From Maribacter aestuarii (GTDB lineage Bacteria; Bacteroidota; Bacteroidia; Flavobacteriales; Flavobacteriaceae): DNA of 64,000 nucleotides. Shown here one piece after another: positions 1 to 7,535 of the stretch; within the stretch, counting starts at the first letter, position 1; each line of letters begins with the position of its first letter. The stretch covers positions 2,928,501 through 2,992,500 of the forward strand of contig NZ_CP107031.2 of the NCBI RefSeq assembly GCF_027474845.2. The letters run 5' to 3'. The notes beneath the pieces were generated by a model that saw only the letters and a list, made by a program, of their open reading frames with translations, was not told the DNA's origin and ran no database searches. The position numbers and the translations under genes were made by a program.

Positions 1-118
1 AAATCAAGTTACAAAGACCATAACGGTTACAGCAAACACTGAAAAAGGTTCTGAAATATTGAGAATAAAAGCCTTTGTTAATCCAAAAGGTGCAGCTCCA
101 TTGGGACCTGTCAAGTAA
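1..118 (+). CDS. DUF1573 family protein, C-terminal end (partial)
   Basis: The reading frame is open from the window edge to a TAA at 116-118, giving about 38 residues. They include ITVTANTEKGSEILRIKAF, which matches the end of the Ig-like DUF1573 domain common in exported Bacteroidota proteins. Only the last beta strands are visible, so a signal peptide cannot be checked. It lies 26 bases before yajC on the same strand; I recall DUF1573 genes beside yajC in other flavobacteria, which supports the call. The function of the family is not known. Confidence 0.7.
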   Translation, partial: NQVTKTITVTANTEKGSEILRIKAFVNPKGAAPLGPVK

Positions 119-144
119 GATTTTAATTAAACAAGAACCAAAAG

Positions 145-432
145 ATGGGTGATATAGGGCAGTTTCTTCCAATGATACTGATATTTGTGGTGGCATATTT
201 TTTTATGATCCGTCCACAAATGAAGCGTGCCAAGGATGAGAAAAAATTTGCAGCAGAATTAAAGCGCGGCGATCGTGTTATTACAAAAAGTGGGCTCCAT
301 GGCAAAGTCGTTGATCTCAACGATAAGGACGGGTCCTGTGTTTTGGAAACTATGGCCGGAAAATTGAAGTTTGACAGATCGGCTATATCATTGGAGATGA
401 GCAGAAAACTTATAGCTCCGGAGAAAAAATAG
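145..432 (+). CDS. yajC: Preprotein translocase subunit YajC
   Basis: Accessory membrane subunit of the Sec translocon, which associates with SecDF. The 95-residue length is normal for the family. One membrane segment lies at about residues 5-22, followed by the family signature FMIRPQMKRAKDEKKF, then a small cytosolic domain containing RGDRVITKSGLHGKV. The ATG at 145 leaves 26 bases after the preceding DUF1573 stop, so the two are probably cotranscribed. A strong hairpin terminator at 451-484 ends the unit. Confidence 0.95.
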   Translation: MGDIGQFLPMILIFVVAYFFMIRPQMKRAKDEKKFAAELKRGDRVITKSGLHGKVVDLNDKDGSCVLETMAGKLKFDRSAISLEMSRKLIAPEKK

Positions 433-450
433 ACTTATAGTTTAAAGAAA

Positions 451-484
451 AAAAGCACCAATGGGAACATTGGTGCTTTTTTTA
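451..484 (+). terminator. Rho-independent terminator after yajC
   Basis: The arms AGCACCAATG and CATTGGTGCT pair around a GGAA loop and are followed by a run of T. It sits 19 bases after the yajC stop. Confidence 0.85.
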
Positions 485-523
485 TGCTAATTTTTTTACC
501 TTAAGGCTATAAAATAATATGAG

Positions 524-1873
524 ATGTTATTGAGCAGAAGATCATTTATTGAAAAGAGTGCTGTCGGTTTTGCAGCTACGGGTGCCTCGTTCTTATTTCC
601 CATGGAGTTGTTAAGTGTCCTAAGGAAAAAAGTGGGACCCAATGACACCATCAATGTGGGATTGATAGGATGTAAAGGAATGGGGTTTTCCGATTTAACA
701 TCGATGCTGAAAATGAGTGAAATCAACTTAATTGCCCTATGTGATGTAGATGAAAGGGTCTTGGAGGCCCGCACAGGGGATTTGGAAAAGGCGGGAATAA
801 AAAAACCAAAATGGTATAAGGACTATCGTAAGCTTTTAGAGAATAGGGATGTGGATGTCGTCATAATAGGAACTCCGGATCACTGGCATTGTTTGCAATT
901 AACCGATGCCTTAAAGGCTGGGAAAGATGTTTATTGTGAGAAGCCCATTGCAAACTCTATCCAAGAGGCGGATATTATGCTCAATTATGTAGATGCAAGT
1001 GATCGCATGGTGCAAATAGGTCAATGGCAAAGAAGTCAGCCCCATTTTGTAGATGCTATAAACTACGTGCATTCCGGGAAATTGGGGGAAATACGATTGG
1101 CGAAGGCATGGGCATACCAAGGTTGGATGAAACCAGTACCCATAGTTCCAGACACCGCTGTGCCGGAAGGTGTAGACTATAAAATGTGGTTAGGGCCCGC
1201 TCCGGAACGAGCTTTTAATCCCAATAGATTCCATTTTAATTTTAGGTGGTTCTGGGATTATGCCGGTGGGCTTATGACAGATTGGGGCGTACATCTTATT
1301 GATTATGCACTTTATGGTATGAAGGCTGGGACCCCTAAATCCGTAATGGCATTGGGTGGAAAATTTGCTTACCCTAATGATGCATCTGAAACTCCGGATA
1401 CCTTACAAACCGTCTACGAATATGACGGATTTTCCATACTATGGGAACATGCCACCGGTATCGATGGTGGTAATTATGGTCGTAACCACGGCATTGCCTT
1501 TATTGGAAATAATGGAACGTTAGTGTTGGACAGGCAGGGTTGGGAAATTATCCCGGAGGAAGAATTTCAAGGTTGGGGCCAGAAAGGGGTTCCCAAAATG
1601 GAAGCATCATCTTTTGACAGGGGAGAGCTGAGTGGGTTAGATTTACATACAACTAATTTTATTGATGCAGTCAAGAGCCGGGATGCATCCAAGTTGAACG
1701 CACCTATTAAAGTTGGTTATGAAGCCGCACTGGTTTCCCATATGGGCAATGTTGCCTTTAAGACCGGAAATAGAATTTATTGGGATAACACTACCGGAGC
1801 ATTTAAGAATGAGGAAGCCAACCAATTTTTAAAGGCTGACTATAAAAATGGCTGGAAACTTCCTATGCTTTAA
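524..1873 (+). CDS. Gfo/Idh/MocA family oxidoreductase with Tat signal
   Basis: NAD(P)-dependent dehydrogenase of the Gfo/Idh/MocA family, which usually acts on sugars or cyclitols; the substrate cannot be read from sequence. The N-terminus has a twin-arginine signal (SRRSFIEK, residues 4-11) and a hydrophobic stretch, so it is probably exported folded with its cofactor. The Rossmann motif GLIGCKGMG is at 46-54 and the cofactor/catalytic EKP motif at 139-141. The C-terminal domain contains DWGVHLID, the usual D/H catalytic region. At 449 residues it is typical of the exported subfamily in Bacteroidota. It stands alone between the yajC terminator and a convergent operon. Confidence 0.88.
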   Translation: MLLSRRSFIEKSAVGFAATGASFLFPMELLSVLRKKVGPNDTINVGLIGCKGMGFSDLTSMLKMSEINLIALCDVDERVLEARTGDLEKAGIKKPKWYKDYRKLLENRDVDVVIIGTPDHWHCLQLTDALKAGKDVYCEKPIANSIQEADIMLNYVDASDRMVQIGQWQRSQPHFVDAINYVHSGKLGEIRLAKAWAYQGWMKPVPIVPDTAVPEGVDYKMWLGPAPERAFNPNRFHFNFRWFWDYAGGLMTDWGVHLIDYALYGMKAGTPKSVMALGGKFAYPNDASETPDTLQTVYEYDGFSILWEHATGIDGGNYGRNHGIAFIGNNGTLVLDRQGWEIIPEEEFQGWGQKGVPKMEASSFDRGELSGLDLHTTNFIDAVKSRDASKLNAPIKVGYEAALVSHMGNVAFKTGNRIYWDNTTGAFKNEEANQFLKADYKNGWKLPML

Positions 1874-1897
1874 TTTAAGCGCTTTTAGCCCTCAAGG

Positions 1898-2494
1898 CTA
1901 TTTATATTTGTCGTTGAGTCCTTCACCTTTTTTAATCATTGGAAGTATTTTTTCCAAACGGGATTTTTTGGTTTTATTCTGTTTTGCCGATGCTATGTAC
2001 TCTATGTACTCCTTTTGATTATAGGGTGCTAATTTTTTGAATGACTTTTGGGCATGTAGGTCATTTTTCAAGGCTTTTTTTAATTCAACCGGTATTGTAA
2101 AACTAACTGGTGCTTTCTTTTTTGAATTCAACTGAATTCCCTTTTTCTGGTTTTCAATGGCTTCATTAATATAAGCTAGGACACTCTTTTCATCAATTTC
2201 TTGAATGGAGTTGAATTTCCAATGCCGCATGGCCTGGGTTTTTCCCTCTTGCGCATTTTGCAGTACTTTTTTCCTATCGCTAAGAAATACACCGTTAAAA
2301 AACCAAATACCAAAATGCTGTTTGAATTTGCAGATGGACAAAACGTTTTTACCATCTAACGTATAGGTGGGAAAATTCCATTTATAGGTTTCTTCTAGAT
2401 TTGTCTTGAGGGCCAGGTTCCGTAAGATTTCTATAGCCTTTTTAAAATGATGTTCTTCTCCGTAATAAGCTTCTATTTTTTCGGATTTATCCAT
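1898..2494 (-). CDS. YdeI/OmpD-associated family protein with DUF1801-like N-terminus
   Basis: 198-residue cytosolic protein with two modules. The first 115 or so residues resemble DUF1801 (frataxin-like fold; [20 protein letters not shown]). The C-terminal part (about 125-198) is the YdeI/OmpD-associated region, with [10 protein letters not shown] and [19 protein letters not shown]. The family has been linked to bacteriocin protection, but its biochemical role is unknown. The ATG at 2494 lies inside the end of pepT (22-base overlap), so the two are cotranscribed and probably translationally coupled. Confidence 0.8.
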   Translation of the reverse strand: MDKSEKIEAYYGEEHHFKKAIEILRNLALKTNLEETYKWNFPTYTLDGKNVLSICKFKQHFGIWFFNGVFLSDRKKVLQNAQEGKTQAMRHWKFNSIQEIDEKSVLAYINEAIENQKKGIQLNSKKKAPVSFTIPVELKKALKNDLHAQKSFKKLAPYNQKEYIEYIASAKQNKTKKSRLEKILPMIKKGEGLNDKYK

Positions 2495-3726
2495 GATGCT
2501 AAATCTTTACTTGCGGTAAGTTCGCAAATTTTTACGATAACCTCAACTGCCTTTTGCATACTTTCCACGGGAACGTATTCGTATTTACCATGAAAATTGT
2601 GCCCACCGGCAAAGATGTTCGGGCAGGGAAGGCCCTTAAAACTCAATTGAGAACCATCGGTTCCACCACGTATAGGTTTAATAATAGGTGCTACTCCTAC
2701 TTCCTCCATGGCCCTCTTGGCTATTTCAACAATGTGCATAACAGGCTCTATTTTTTCACGCATATTAAAATATTGGTCCTTTATTTCTAAGGAAATGTAA
2801 TCTCCATGTTTGTTGTTGAGTTCTTTGACGGTAGTTTGCAGGAACTGTTTGCGATGCAAGAAATCATCATGGTCGTGGTCTCTTATGATTAGTTCTATGT
2901 TGGCTAGCTCTATGGCCCCGTCAATGTGGTTCACATGAAAGAAACCTTCGCGTCCTTCCGTATTTTCGGGAGTTTCTTTTTTTGGTAATGCACTTAGGAA
3001 CTCATTGGCGATGGTTATGGCGTTTACCATTTTACCTTTGGCGTATCCAGGGTGTACACTTTTACCGGTAATATTTACCTTGGCACCGGCCGCATTAAAA
3101 TTCTCATATTCCAGTTCGCCTATTTGACTGCCATCCATAGTATAGGCCCATTGCGCACCAAAAGTTGCAACATCAAATTTGTGCGCGCCTCTTCCTATTT
3201 CCTCATCTGGCGTGAAGCCTATTCGAATTGTACCATGTTTTATTTCCGGATTGTTTATCAGGTATTCCATGGCCGTAACAATTTCCGTAATACCGGCCTT
3301 ATCATCCGCCCCAAGTAGCGTAGTACCATCCGTTGTAATTAAGGTTTGGCCCTTGTAAAGTAACAGGTCATTAAAATAATCCGGAGATAAAACAATTCCA
3401 AGGTCTTCGTTGAGTAGAATATCCGTGCCATCGTAGTTTTCAATAATTTGAGGATTTACGTTGGTGCCGGTAAAATCTGGTGTCGTATCAAAATGTGCTA
3501 TAAACCCGATAATGGGAACCTCTTGTTCAACATTACTCGGTAAAGTTGCCATGATATAGGCGTTTTCATCTATGGTTACATCATGTAATCCTATCTGCTT
3601 TAATTCATTAACAAGCTTATGAGCTAAATCCCACTGTTTAGTAGTACTTGGGGTAGTGTTCGAATCTGGGTCACTCTGTGTATCTATTTTTACGTAGCTA
3701 ATAAATCTGTCAATGATATGTTGCAT
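2473..3726 (-). CDS. pepT: Peptidase T (tripeptide aminopeptidase)
   Basis: Cytosolic dizinc M20 aminopeptidase that releases the N-terminal residue from tripeptides. The 417-residue length is typical. Metal and catalytic residues are visible: H78 and D80 in [10 protein letters not shown], the bridging Asp in LLGADDKAG, the Glu pair in [12 protein letters not shown], and the late His in [11 protein letters not shown]. The dimerisation domain (about 210-320) lies between them. The gene is first in a two-gene reverse operon with the YdeI-like gene. It diverges from the short secreted protein at 3796. Confidence 0.95.
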   Translation of the reverse strand: MQHIIDRFISYVKIDTQSDPDSNTTPSTTKQWDLAHKLVNELKQIGLHDVTIDENAYIMATLPSNVEQEVPIIGFIAHFDTTPDFTGTNVNPQIIENYDGTDILLNEDLGIVLSPDYFNDLLLYKGQTLITTDGTTLLGADDKAGITEIVTAMEYLINNPEIKHGTIRIGFTPDEEIGRGAHKFDVATFGAQWAYTMDGSQIGELEYENFNAAGAKVNITGKSVHPGYAKGKMVNAITIANEFLSALPKKETPENTEGREGFFHVNHIDGAIELANIELIIRDHDHDDFLHRKQFLQTTVKELNNKHGDYISLEIKDQYFNMREKIEPVMHIVEIAKRAMEEVGVAPIIKPIRGGTDGSQLSFKGLPCPNIFAGGHNFHGKYEYVPVESMQKAVEVIVKICELTASKDLASWINPKK

Positions 3727-3795
3727 GAATTCGGTTTTAAATCAAAAATAGGGTTATAAATCGTATTTTCGTAAAGCTTTAAATACGTGAGGTTC

Positions 3796-4251
3796 ATGAT
3801 GAATATGATAAAGAACAATGGTATTTCCTTGATGTTCGTTTTTATAAGTTCCGTTGCGATGGCCCAGGCAGATTGCGTTTTGGGAGTGGGTTTAACGGAT
3901 GATGCTACCTTAATAGAGGTTTTTCAGATGAACGGGATGCAACAAGAGAAATTGGCAAATTTAGGCGCTGAATTAAAATATAGGAACGAGCTTTTAAACG
4001 ACCAATTGGAAAATGTGATGAAGAGGCACCCCCAATCGAATGCTACAGAATTAAGACAGCTTGCAGATAAGTACAAGGGGGTAGTGGATAGTATGGCCAT
4101 TATTCAGACAATGATTGACAAAAGAGTGTTGGCCCTTTTTAATGAGAAACAGTACGAGCTTTATCTTTCGCTTTGCGCTGAAGCTTCTCGTTCACCATTC
4201 ATAGTGGTTCCAGCGGTATATAATGACAGTATCCCTGTAAAAAACCGTTAA
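3796..4251 (+). CDS. Small exported protein of unknown function
   Basis: About 151 residues. A cleavable signal peptide is visible (hydrophobic core [15 protein letters not shown], cut near AMAQA). The mature part is mostly helical and charged, with a possible coiled coil ([20 protein letters not shown], then [19 protein letters not shown]). The layout recalls small periplasmic helical proteins of the Spy/DUF4168 type, but I do not recognise a family. The frame also allows GTG at 3787 and ATGs at 3799 and 3805; 3796 is chosen because it gives the tidiest signal peptide. A TATTTTCG element at 3764-3771 could be its promoter. Confidence 0.65.
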   Translation: MMNMIKNNGISLMFVFISSVAMAQADCVLGVGLTDDATLIEVFQMNGMQQEKLANLGAELKYRNELLNDQLENVMKRHPQSNATELRQLADKYKGVVDSMAIIQTMIDKRVLALFNEKQYELYLSLCAEASRSPFIVVPAVYNDSIPVKNR

Positions 4252-4305
4252 AGAGTTTTATTTTTTTTGTCAAAGGAGAACTAAAGGTTTATTCTCTGCA
4301 GTTTG

Positions 4306-4313
4306 TATTTTTG
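4306..4313 (+). promoter_or_regulatory. Bacteroidota -7 element for pyrD
   Basis: TATTTTTG matches TAnnTTTG exactly and lies 20 bases before the pyrD ATG. TTTG directly precedes it (4302-4305). No clear -33 element at the expected spacing is seen. Confidence 0.6.
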
Positions 4314-4333
4314 TCGAAAATTACCCCACCCTT

Positions 4334-5377
4334 ATGTATAGATTTATAATCCGGCCCTTTTTATTCTTGTTCGACCCGGAACAAGTTCATCATATCAGTT
4401 TCAAGATGATCGGTTTTTTTTCAAAACTGGGATTATCGGGCTTGTTTCGAAAGCGTTTCGTATTGAATGATCCACGTTTGGAAAAAGAGGTTTTTGGTCT
4501 AAAGTTTAAAAATCCAGTAGGTCTGGCGGCAGGTTTTGATAAAAATGCAGTCTTATATAACGAGTTATCCGACTTTGGCTTTGGTTTTATAGAAATAGGT
4601 ACGCTTACCCCAAAACCGCAAGAAGGGAATCCCAAAAAAAGATTGTTCAGGCTTAAGAAGGACCAGGCCATAATCAATCGCATGGGCTTTAATAACAATG
4701 GCGTGTTTGATGCTGTGGAAGAGCTGAAGAAAGAACATAGGGTGTTGATCGGTGGAAATATTGGAAAGAATAAATTAACACCCAATAAAGAGGCTATCAA
4801 AGATTATCTCATATGTTTTGATGCCCTTTTTGACCATGTTGATTATTTTGTAGTCAACGTTAGCTCACCAAATACTCCCGGACTTAGGGAGTTACAGGAC
4901 AAAGAACCTCTTACAGCTTTGCTTTTGGAGCTACAAAAAGAGAACGACAAATACGCCTTGAAGAAGGGTCTAGAACGAAAGCCAATATTACTAAAAATCG
5001 CTCCTGACCTGTCGGATAGTCAACTTTTAGATATCATTGAAATAGTGGAAATCACTAAGATTGATGGTATCATTGCTACGAACACCACAATTTCTCGTGA
5101 AGATTTGAAATCACCATGCCTTTTGGTTGAAGAAACTGGAGGTCTTAGCGGAAGGCCGCTAAAGGATAGAAGCACGGAGGTCATTCGGTTTTTGGCAGAA
5201 AAGAGTGACAAAGCATTTCCAATCATTGGAGTGGGGGGTATACTTTCCCCGGAAGATGCACAGGAAAAATTGGCCGCTGGCGCAGATTTAGTGCAACTCT
5301 GGACTGGTTTTGTTTATGAAGGGCCTGGTTTGGTAAAAAGAATAAATAAGGCAATACTTGAAGGTCTAGAAGCCTAA
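4334..5377 (+). CDS. pyrD: Dihydroorotate dehydrogenase (quinone), class 2
   Basis: Oxidises dihydroorotate to orotate in pyrimidine synthesis, using FMN and passing electrons to membrane quinone. The first 40 residues form the membrane-associating extension of class 2 enzymes ([18 protein letters not shown]). The FMN barrel follows, with GLAAGFDKN, the catalytic-Ser region [22 protein letters not shown], and the phosphate-binding IGVGGI. At 347 residues it is full length. It has its own promoter-like element and no obvious strong terminator; the next gene is convergent. Confidence 0.96.
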   Translation: MYRFIIRPFLFLFDPEQVHHISFKMIGFFSKLGLSGLFRKRFVLNDPRLEKEVFGLKFKNPVGLAAGFDKNAVLYNELSDFGFGFIEIGTLTPKPQEGNPKKRLFRLKKDQAIINRMGFNNNGVFDAVEELKKEHRVLIGGNIGKNKLTPNKEAIKDYLICFDALFDHVDYFVVNVSSPNTPGLRELQDKEPLTALLLELQKENDKYALKKGLERKPILLKIAPDLSDSQLLDIIEIVEITKIDGIIATNTTISREDLKSPCLLVEETGGLSGRPLKDRSTEVIRFLAEKSDKAFPIIGVGGILSPEDAQEKLAAGADLVQLWTGFVYEGPGLVKRINKAILEGLEA

Positions 5378-5441
5378 AAGTTGATTATTTTGGAAAATAA
5401 AATAATTATTGCAGTTTATTAATGATGTATTGGGACTAATC

Positions 5442-5873
5442 TCAACGCGTCCAATAATCAATCACCAGAACGTCATCTAAATAAGGAGTTAATACTGCTC
5501 CAAATGCCTTATGGTCGGGATGCGGCAAATAAATCGCCCTATCTTCTTCACTTTTAAAAGTTAAGAAAAAGGAATGGGTGAATCCCTTATCCAATCCCTC
5601 GGGGCTATTGTTCGTTCCCCATTCGTAGCCCATTATTTCCGGAATTTTGGCAGGCAAGGCACTGAACGCATCCTCCACTTTTTTAATATCTTCCTTGGCT
5701 GTACCGTCTTTAAATTTGAACAAGACGACATGTCTTAGAACGCTGTCCGGCATTTGTGTTGTTTTTTCAGTTATTGAATTTTTTTTCTTTTCAGAAATAG
5801 TACTGGTAAAACTATAGGAAACCAGAATTGCCATGATTCCTACAACAGTTAATTTTGTCTTCATCAATTTCAT
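5442..5873 (-). CDS. Dabb-domain protein with N-terminal signal
   Basis: A hydrophobic N-terminus (about residues 5-25, ending near SYSFTS) looks like a signal peptide or anchor. A single stress-responsive A/B-barrel (Dabb) domain of about 95 residues follows, starting RHVVLFKFKDGTAKEDI and ending near VLVIDYWTR. Dabb domains are small dimeric barrels with varied roles, so no reaction can be named. The frame extends to a TTG at 5882, but the ATG at 5873 (or the one at 5864) is a more natural start. It diverges from the LysE exporter. Confidence 0.8.
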   Translation of the reverse strand: MKLMKTKLTVVGIMAILVSYSFTSTISEKKKNSITEKTTQMPDSVLRHVVLFKFKDGTAKEDIKKVEDAFSALPAKIPEIMGYEWGTNNSPEGLDKGFTHSFFLTFKSEEDRAIYLPHPDHKAFGAVLTPYLDDVLVIDYWTR

Positions 5874-5917
5874 TTTGGACAAGGTATTAAAAATAATTAG
5901 GGTATGGTCAGTTTTTG

Positions 5918-5925
5918 TATTTTTC
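5918..5925 (+). promoter_or_regulatory. Likely -7 element for the LysE-family gene
   Basis: TATTTTTC matches seven of eight positions of TAnnTTTG and is directly preceded by TTTTTG. Its position rules out the upstream in-frame TTG at 5915 as a start and supports TTG 5951. Confidence 0.45.
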
Positions 5926-5950
5926 CAGTTACAGTTTCAAAAATATAATA

Positions 5951-6571
5951 TTGGATTATTCAATTCTTTTAGCCTTTTCCCTTGCTACGTTTGCACTTGC
6001 ATTATCTCCTGGGCCTGATAATATTTTTGTAATGATACAAAGCATCAGCAATGGCAGGAAATATGGTTTGGCCACTGTTGCCGGTCTTATGACCGGTTGT
6101 TTGGTACACACAACGTTATTAGCCTTTGGTATATCCGCGGTAATCAAAAACAACCCATTTATATTGGTAAGTATAAAAGTTTTTGGAGCGGTATATCTTC
6201 TTTACTTGTCTTGGGTAGTTTTTAAAGCGGATAGTAACATTGCACTCAATGATCAAGTCGATAAAAATAAAGGCTTATTGGACCTTTTCCGCAAAGGATT
6301 TATAATGAACGTTTTAAATCCTAAGGTAACCATCTTCTTTCTAGCATTTTTTCCAGGTTTCCTTTTTTCGGACGAAATAAGTAACGTAGTCCAGTTCTAT
6401 ATTTTGGGTATGCTTTTTATCTTGGTATCCTCCCTAGTTTTTGGAAGCATAGCGCTATTGGCGGGAACTATCAATAGTTACCTGAATAAGAATAAAAGCA
6501 CTGGTTTTCTGCTCAAATGGCTTCAAATAATTGTGTTTATTGCCATCGCGATTTATTTATTATTCGGATAA
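5951..6571 (+). CDS. LysE family amino-acid/threonine exporter
   Basis: Inner-membrane exporter of the LysE/RhtB family. About 206 residues with five to six membrane segments. The family hallmark ALSPGPDNIFVMIQS lies near the N-terminus, the first loop GLATVAGLMTGCLVH follows, and FRKGFIMNVLNPKVTIFFLAFFPGF sits mid-protein. The substrate cannot be told from sequence; amino acids or their analogues are usual. TTG at 5951 gives MDYSILLAFSLATFALALSPGP, which fits the family's usual N-terminus, whereas the upstream TTG at 5915 lies within the probable promoter. Confidence 0.88.
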   Translation: MDYSILLAFSLATFALALSPGPDNIFVMIQSISNGRKYGLATVAGLMTGCLVHTTLLAFGISAVIKNNPFILVSIKVFGAVYLLYLSWVVFKADSNIALNDQVDKNKGLLDLFRKGFIMNVLNPKVTIFFLAFFPGFLFSDEISNVVQFYILGMLFILVSSLVFGSIALLAGTINSYLNKNKSTGFLLKWLQIIVFIAIAIYLLFG

Positions 6572-6605
6572 TATATTTTGAAATGGATTCTTGAAACTGA
6601 GTTTG

Positions 6606-6613
6606 TACATTTA
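6606..6613 (+). promoter_or_regulatory. Possible -7 element very close to the HMG-CoA lyase start
   Basis: TACATTTA matches seven of eight positions of TAnnTTTG and is directly preceded by TTTG. Only four bases separate it from the ATG at 6618, so the transcript could be leaderless. Confidence 0.4.
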
Positions 6614-6617
6614 CATC

Positions 6618-7484
6618 ATGTCCGATAAAATCAAAATAATCGAATGTCCTAGAGATGCCATGCAGGGCATTAAAACTTTTATCCCAACAGCCCTCAAGGC
6701 AAAATATATCCAATCATTACTAGGATGTGGTTTTGATACAATCGATTTTGGAAGTTTCGTTTCTCCCAAGGCCATTCCTCAAATGGTGGATACGGCAGAA
6801 GTATTGTCAAAACTGGATTTGAGCAAAACAAAGAGCAAGCTTCTGGCTATTGTTGCGAATGTTCGTGGAGCTCAAGATGCCGCGAAGCACGATGAAATTG
6901 ATTATCTCGGCTTTCCTTTTTCCATCTCCGAGAATTTTCAAATGCGTAATACACATAAAACAATTGCAGAATCCGTAGTAACGTTACAGGAGATCTTTAA
7001 TATCGCAGGTGCCTCTAATAAAGAAGTCGTTACGTATATATCCATGGGTTTTGGTAATCCCTACGGCGACCCATGGAATATGGAAATCGTTGGAGAGTGG
7101 ACCGAGAAACTAGCGGCTATGGGCGCGAGAATTTTATCTTTATCGGATACTGTAGGCTCTTCGGACCCCGAGACTATACATTATCTCTTTTCCAACTTAA
7201 TTCCAAAATACCCGGAAATTGAATTTGGCGCCCATTTACATACGACACCTTCAAAATGGCACGAGAAAGTACATGCTGCCTATAAAGCCGGTTGTTTAAG
7301 GTTTGACGGTGCGGTGCAAGGATTTGGCGGTTGTCCTATGGCCAAGGATGAGTTGACCGGTAATATGCCCACGGAAAAAATCCTATCCTATTTTACTGCG
7401 GAAAAAGCAGATACAGGAGTGAACTGGATGGTTTTTGAAGCAGCTTACAACAAGGCTACAGAGTTGTTTACTTCATATCATTAA
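6618..7484 (+). CDS. Hydroxymethylglutaryl-CoA lyase
   Basis: Cleaves HMG-CoA to acetoacetate and acetyl-CoA, the last step of leucine degradation. TIM-barrel of the HMGL-like family, 288 residues from the chosen ATG. It opens IKIIECPRDAMQGI (Arg/Asp of the active site). Metal-ligand region FGAHLHTTP and the catalytic-cysteine loop GFGGCPMAKDELTGN are both present. An in-frame TTG at 6591 would add nine poorly conserved residues and overlap the promoter-like element, so ATG 6618 is preferred. No other leucine-degradation genes lie nearby. Confidence 0.9.
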   Translation: MSDKIKIIECPRDAMQGIKTFIPTALKAKYIQSLLGCGFDTIDFGSFVSPKAIPQMVDTAEVLSKLDLSKTKSKLLAIVANVRGAQDAAKHDEIDYLGFPFSISENFQMRNTHKTIAESVVTLQEIFNIAGASNKEVVTYISMGFGNPYGDPWNMEIVGEWTEKLAAMGARILSLSDTVGSSDPETIHYLFSNLIPKYPEIEFGAHLHTTPSKWHEKVHAAYKAGCLRFDGAVQGFGGCPMAKDELTGNMPTEKILSYFTAEKADTGVNWMVFEAAYNKATELFTSYH

Positions 7485-7506
7485 AAAAGCCCGATAAAAA
7501 TCGGGC
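7483..7506 (-). terminator. Terminator between convergent genes, strongest for the TonB receptor
   Basis: The arms GCCCGA and TCGGGC pair around a short A/T loop. Read on the reverse strand the hairpin is followed by six T, fitting the end of the receptor gene. On the forward strand the tail is weaker (GTGTTT), so it may also partly stop HMG-CoA lyase transcription. Confidence 0.65.
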
Positions 7507-7535
7507 CGTGTTTAATTGAAGTCTAAGAATATTTT

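Noticed and set aside
4390..4800. 136-codon open frame opposite pyrD
   Set aside because: No homology pattern; pyrD is complete and conserved across the same stretch.
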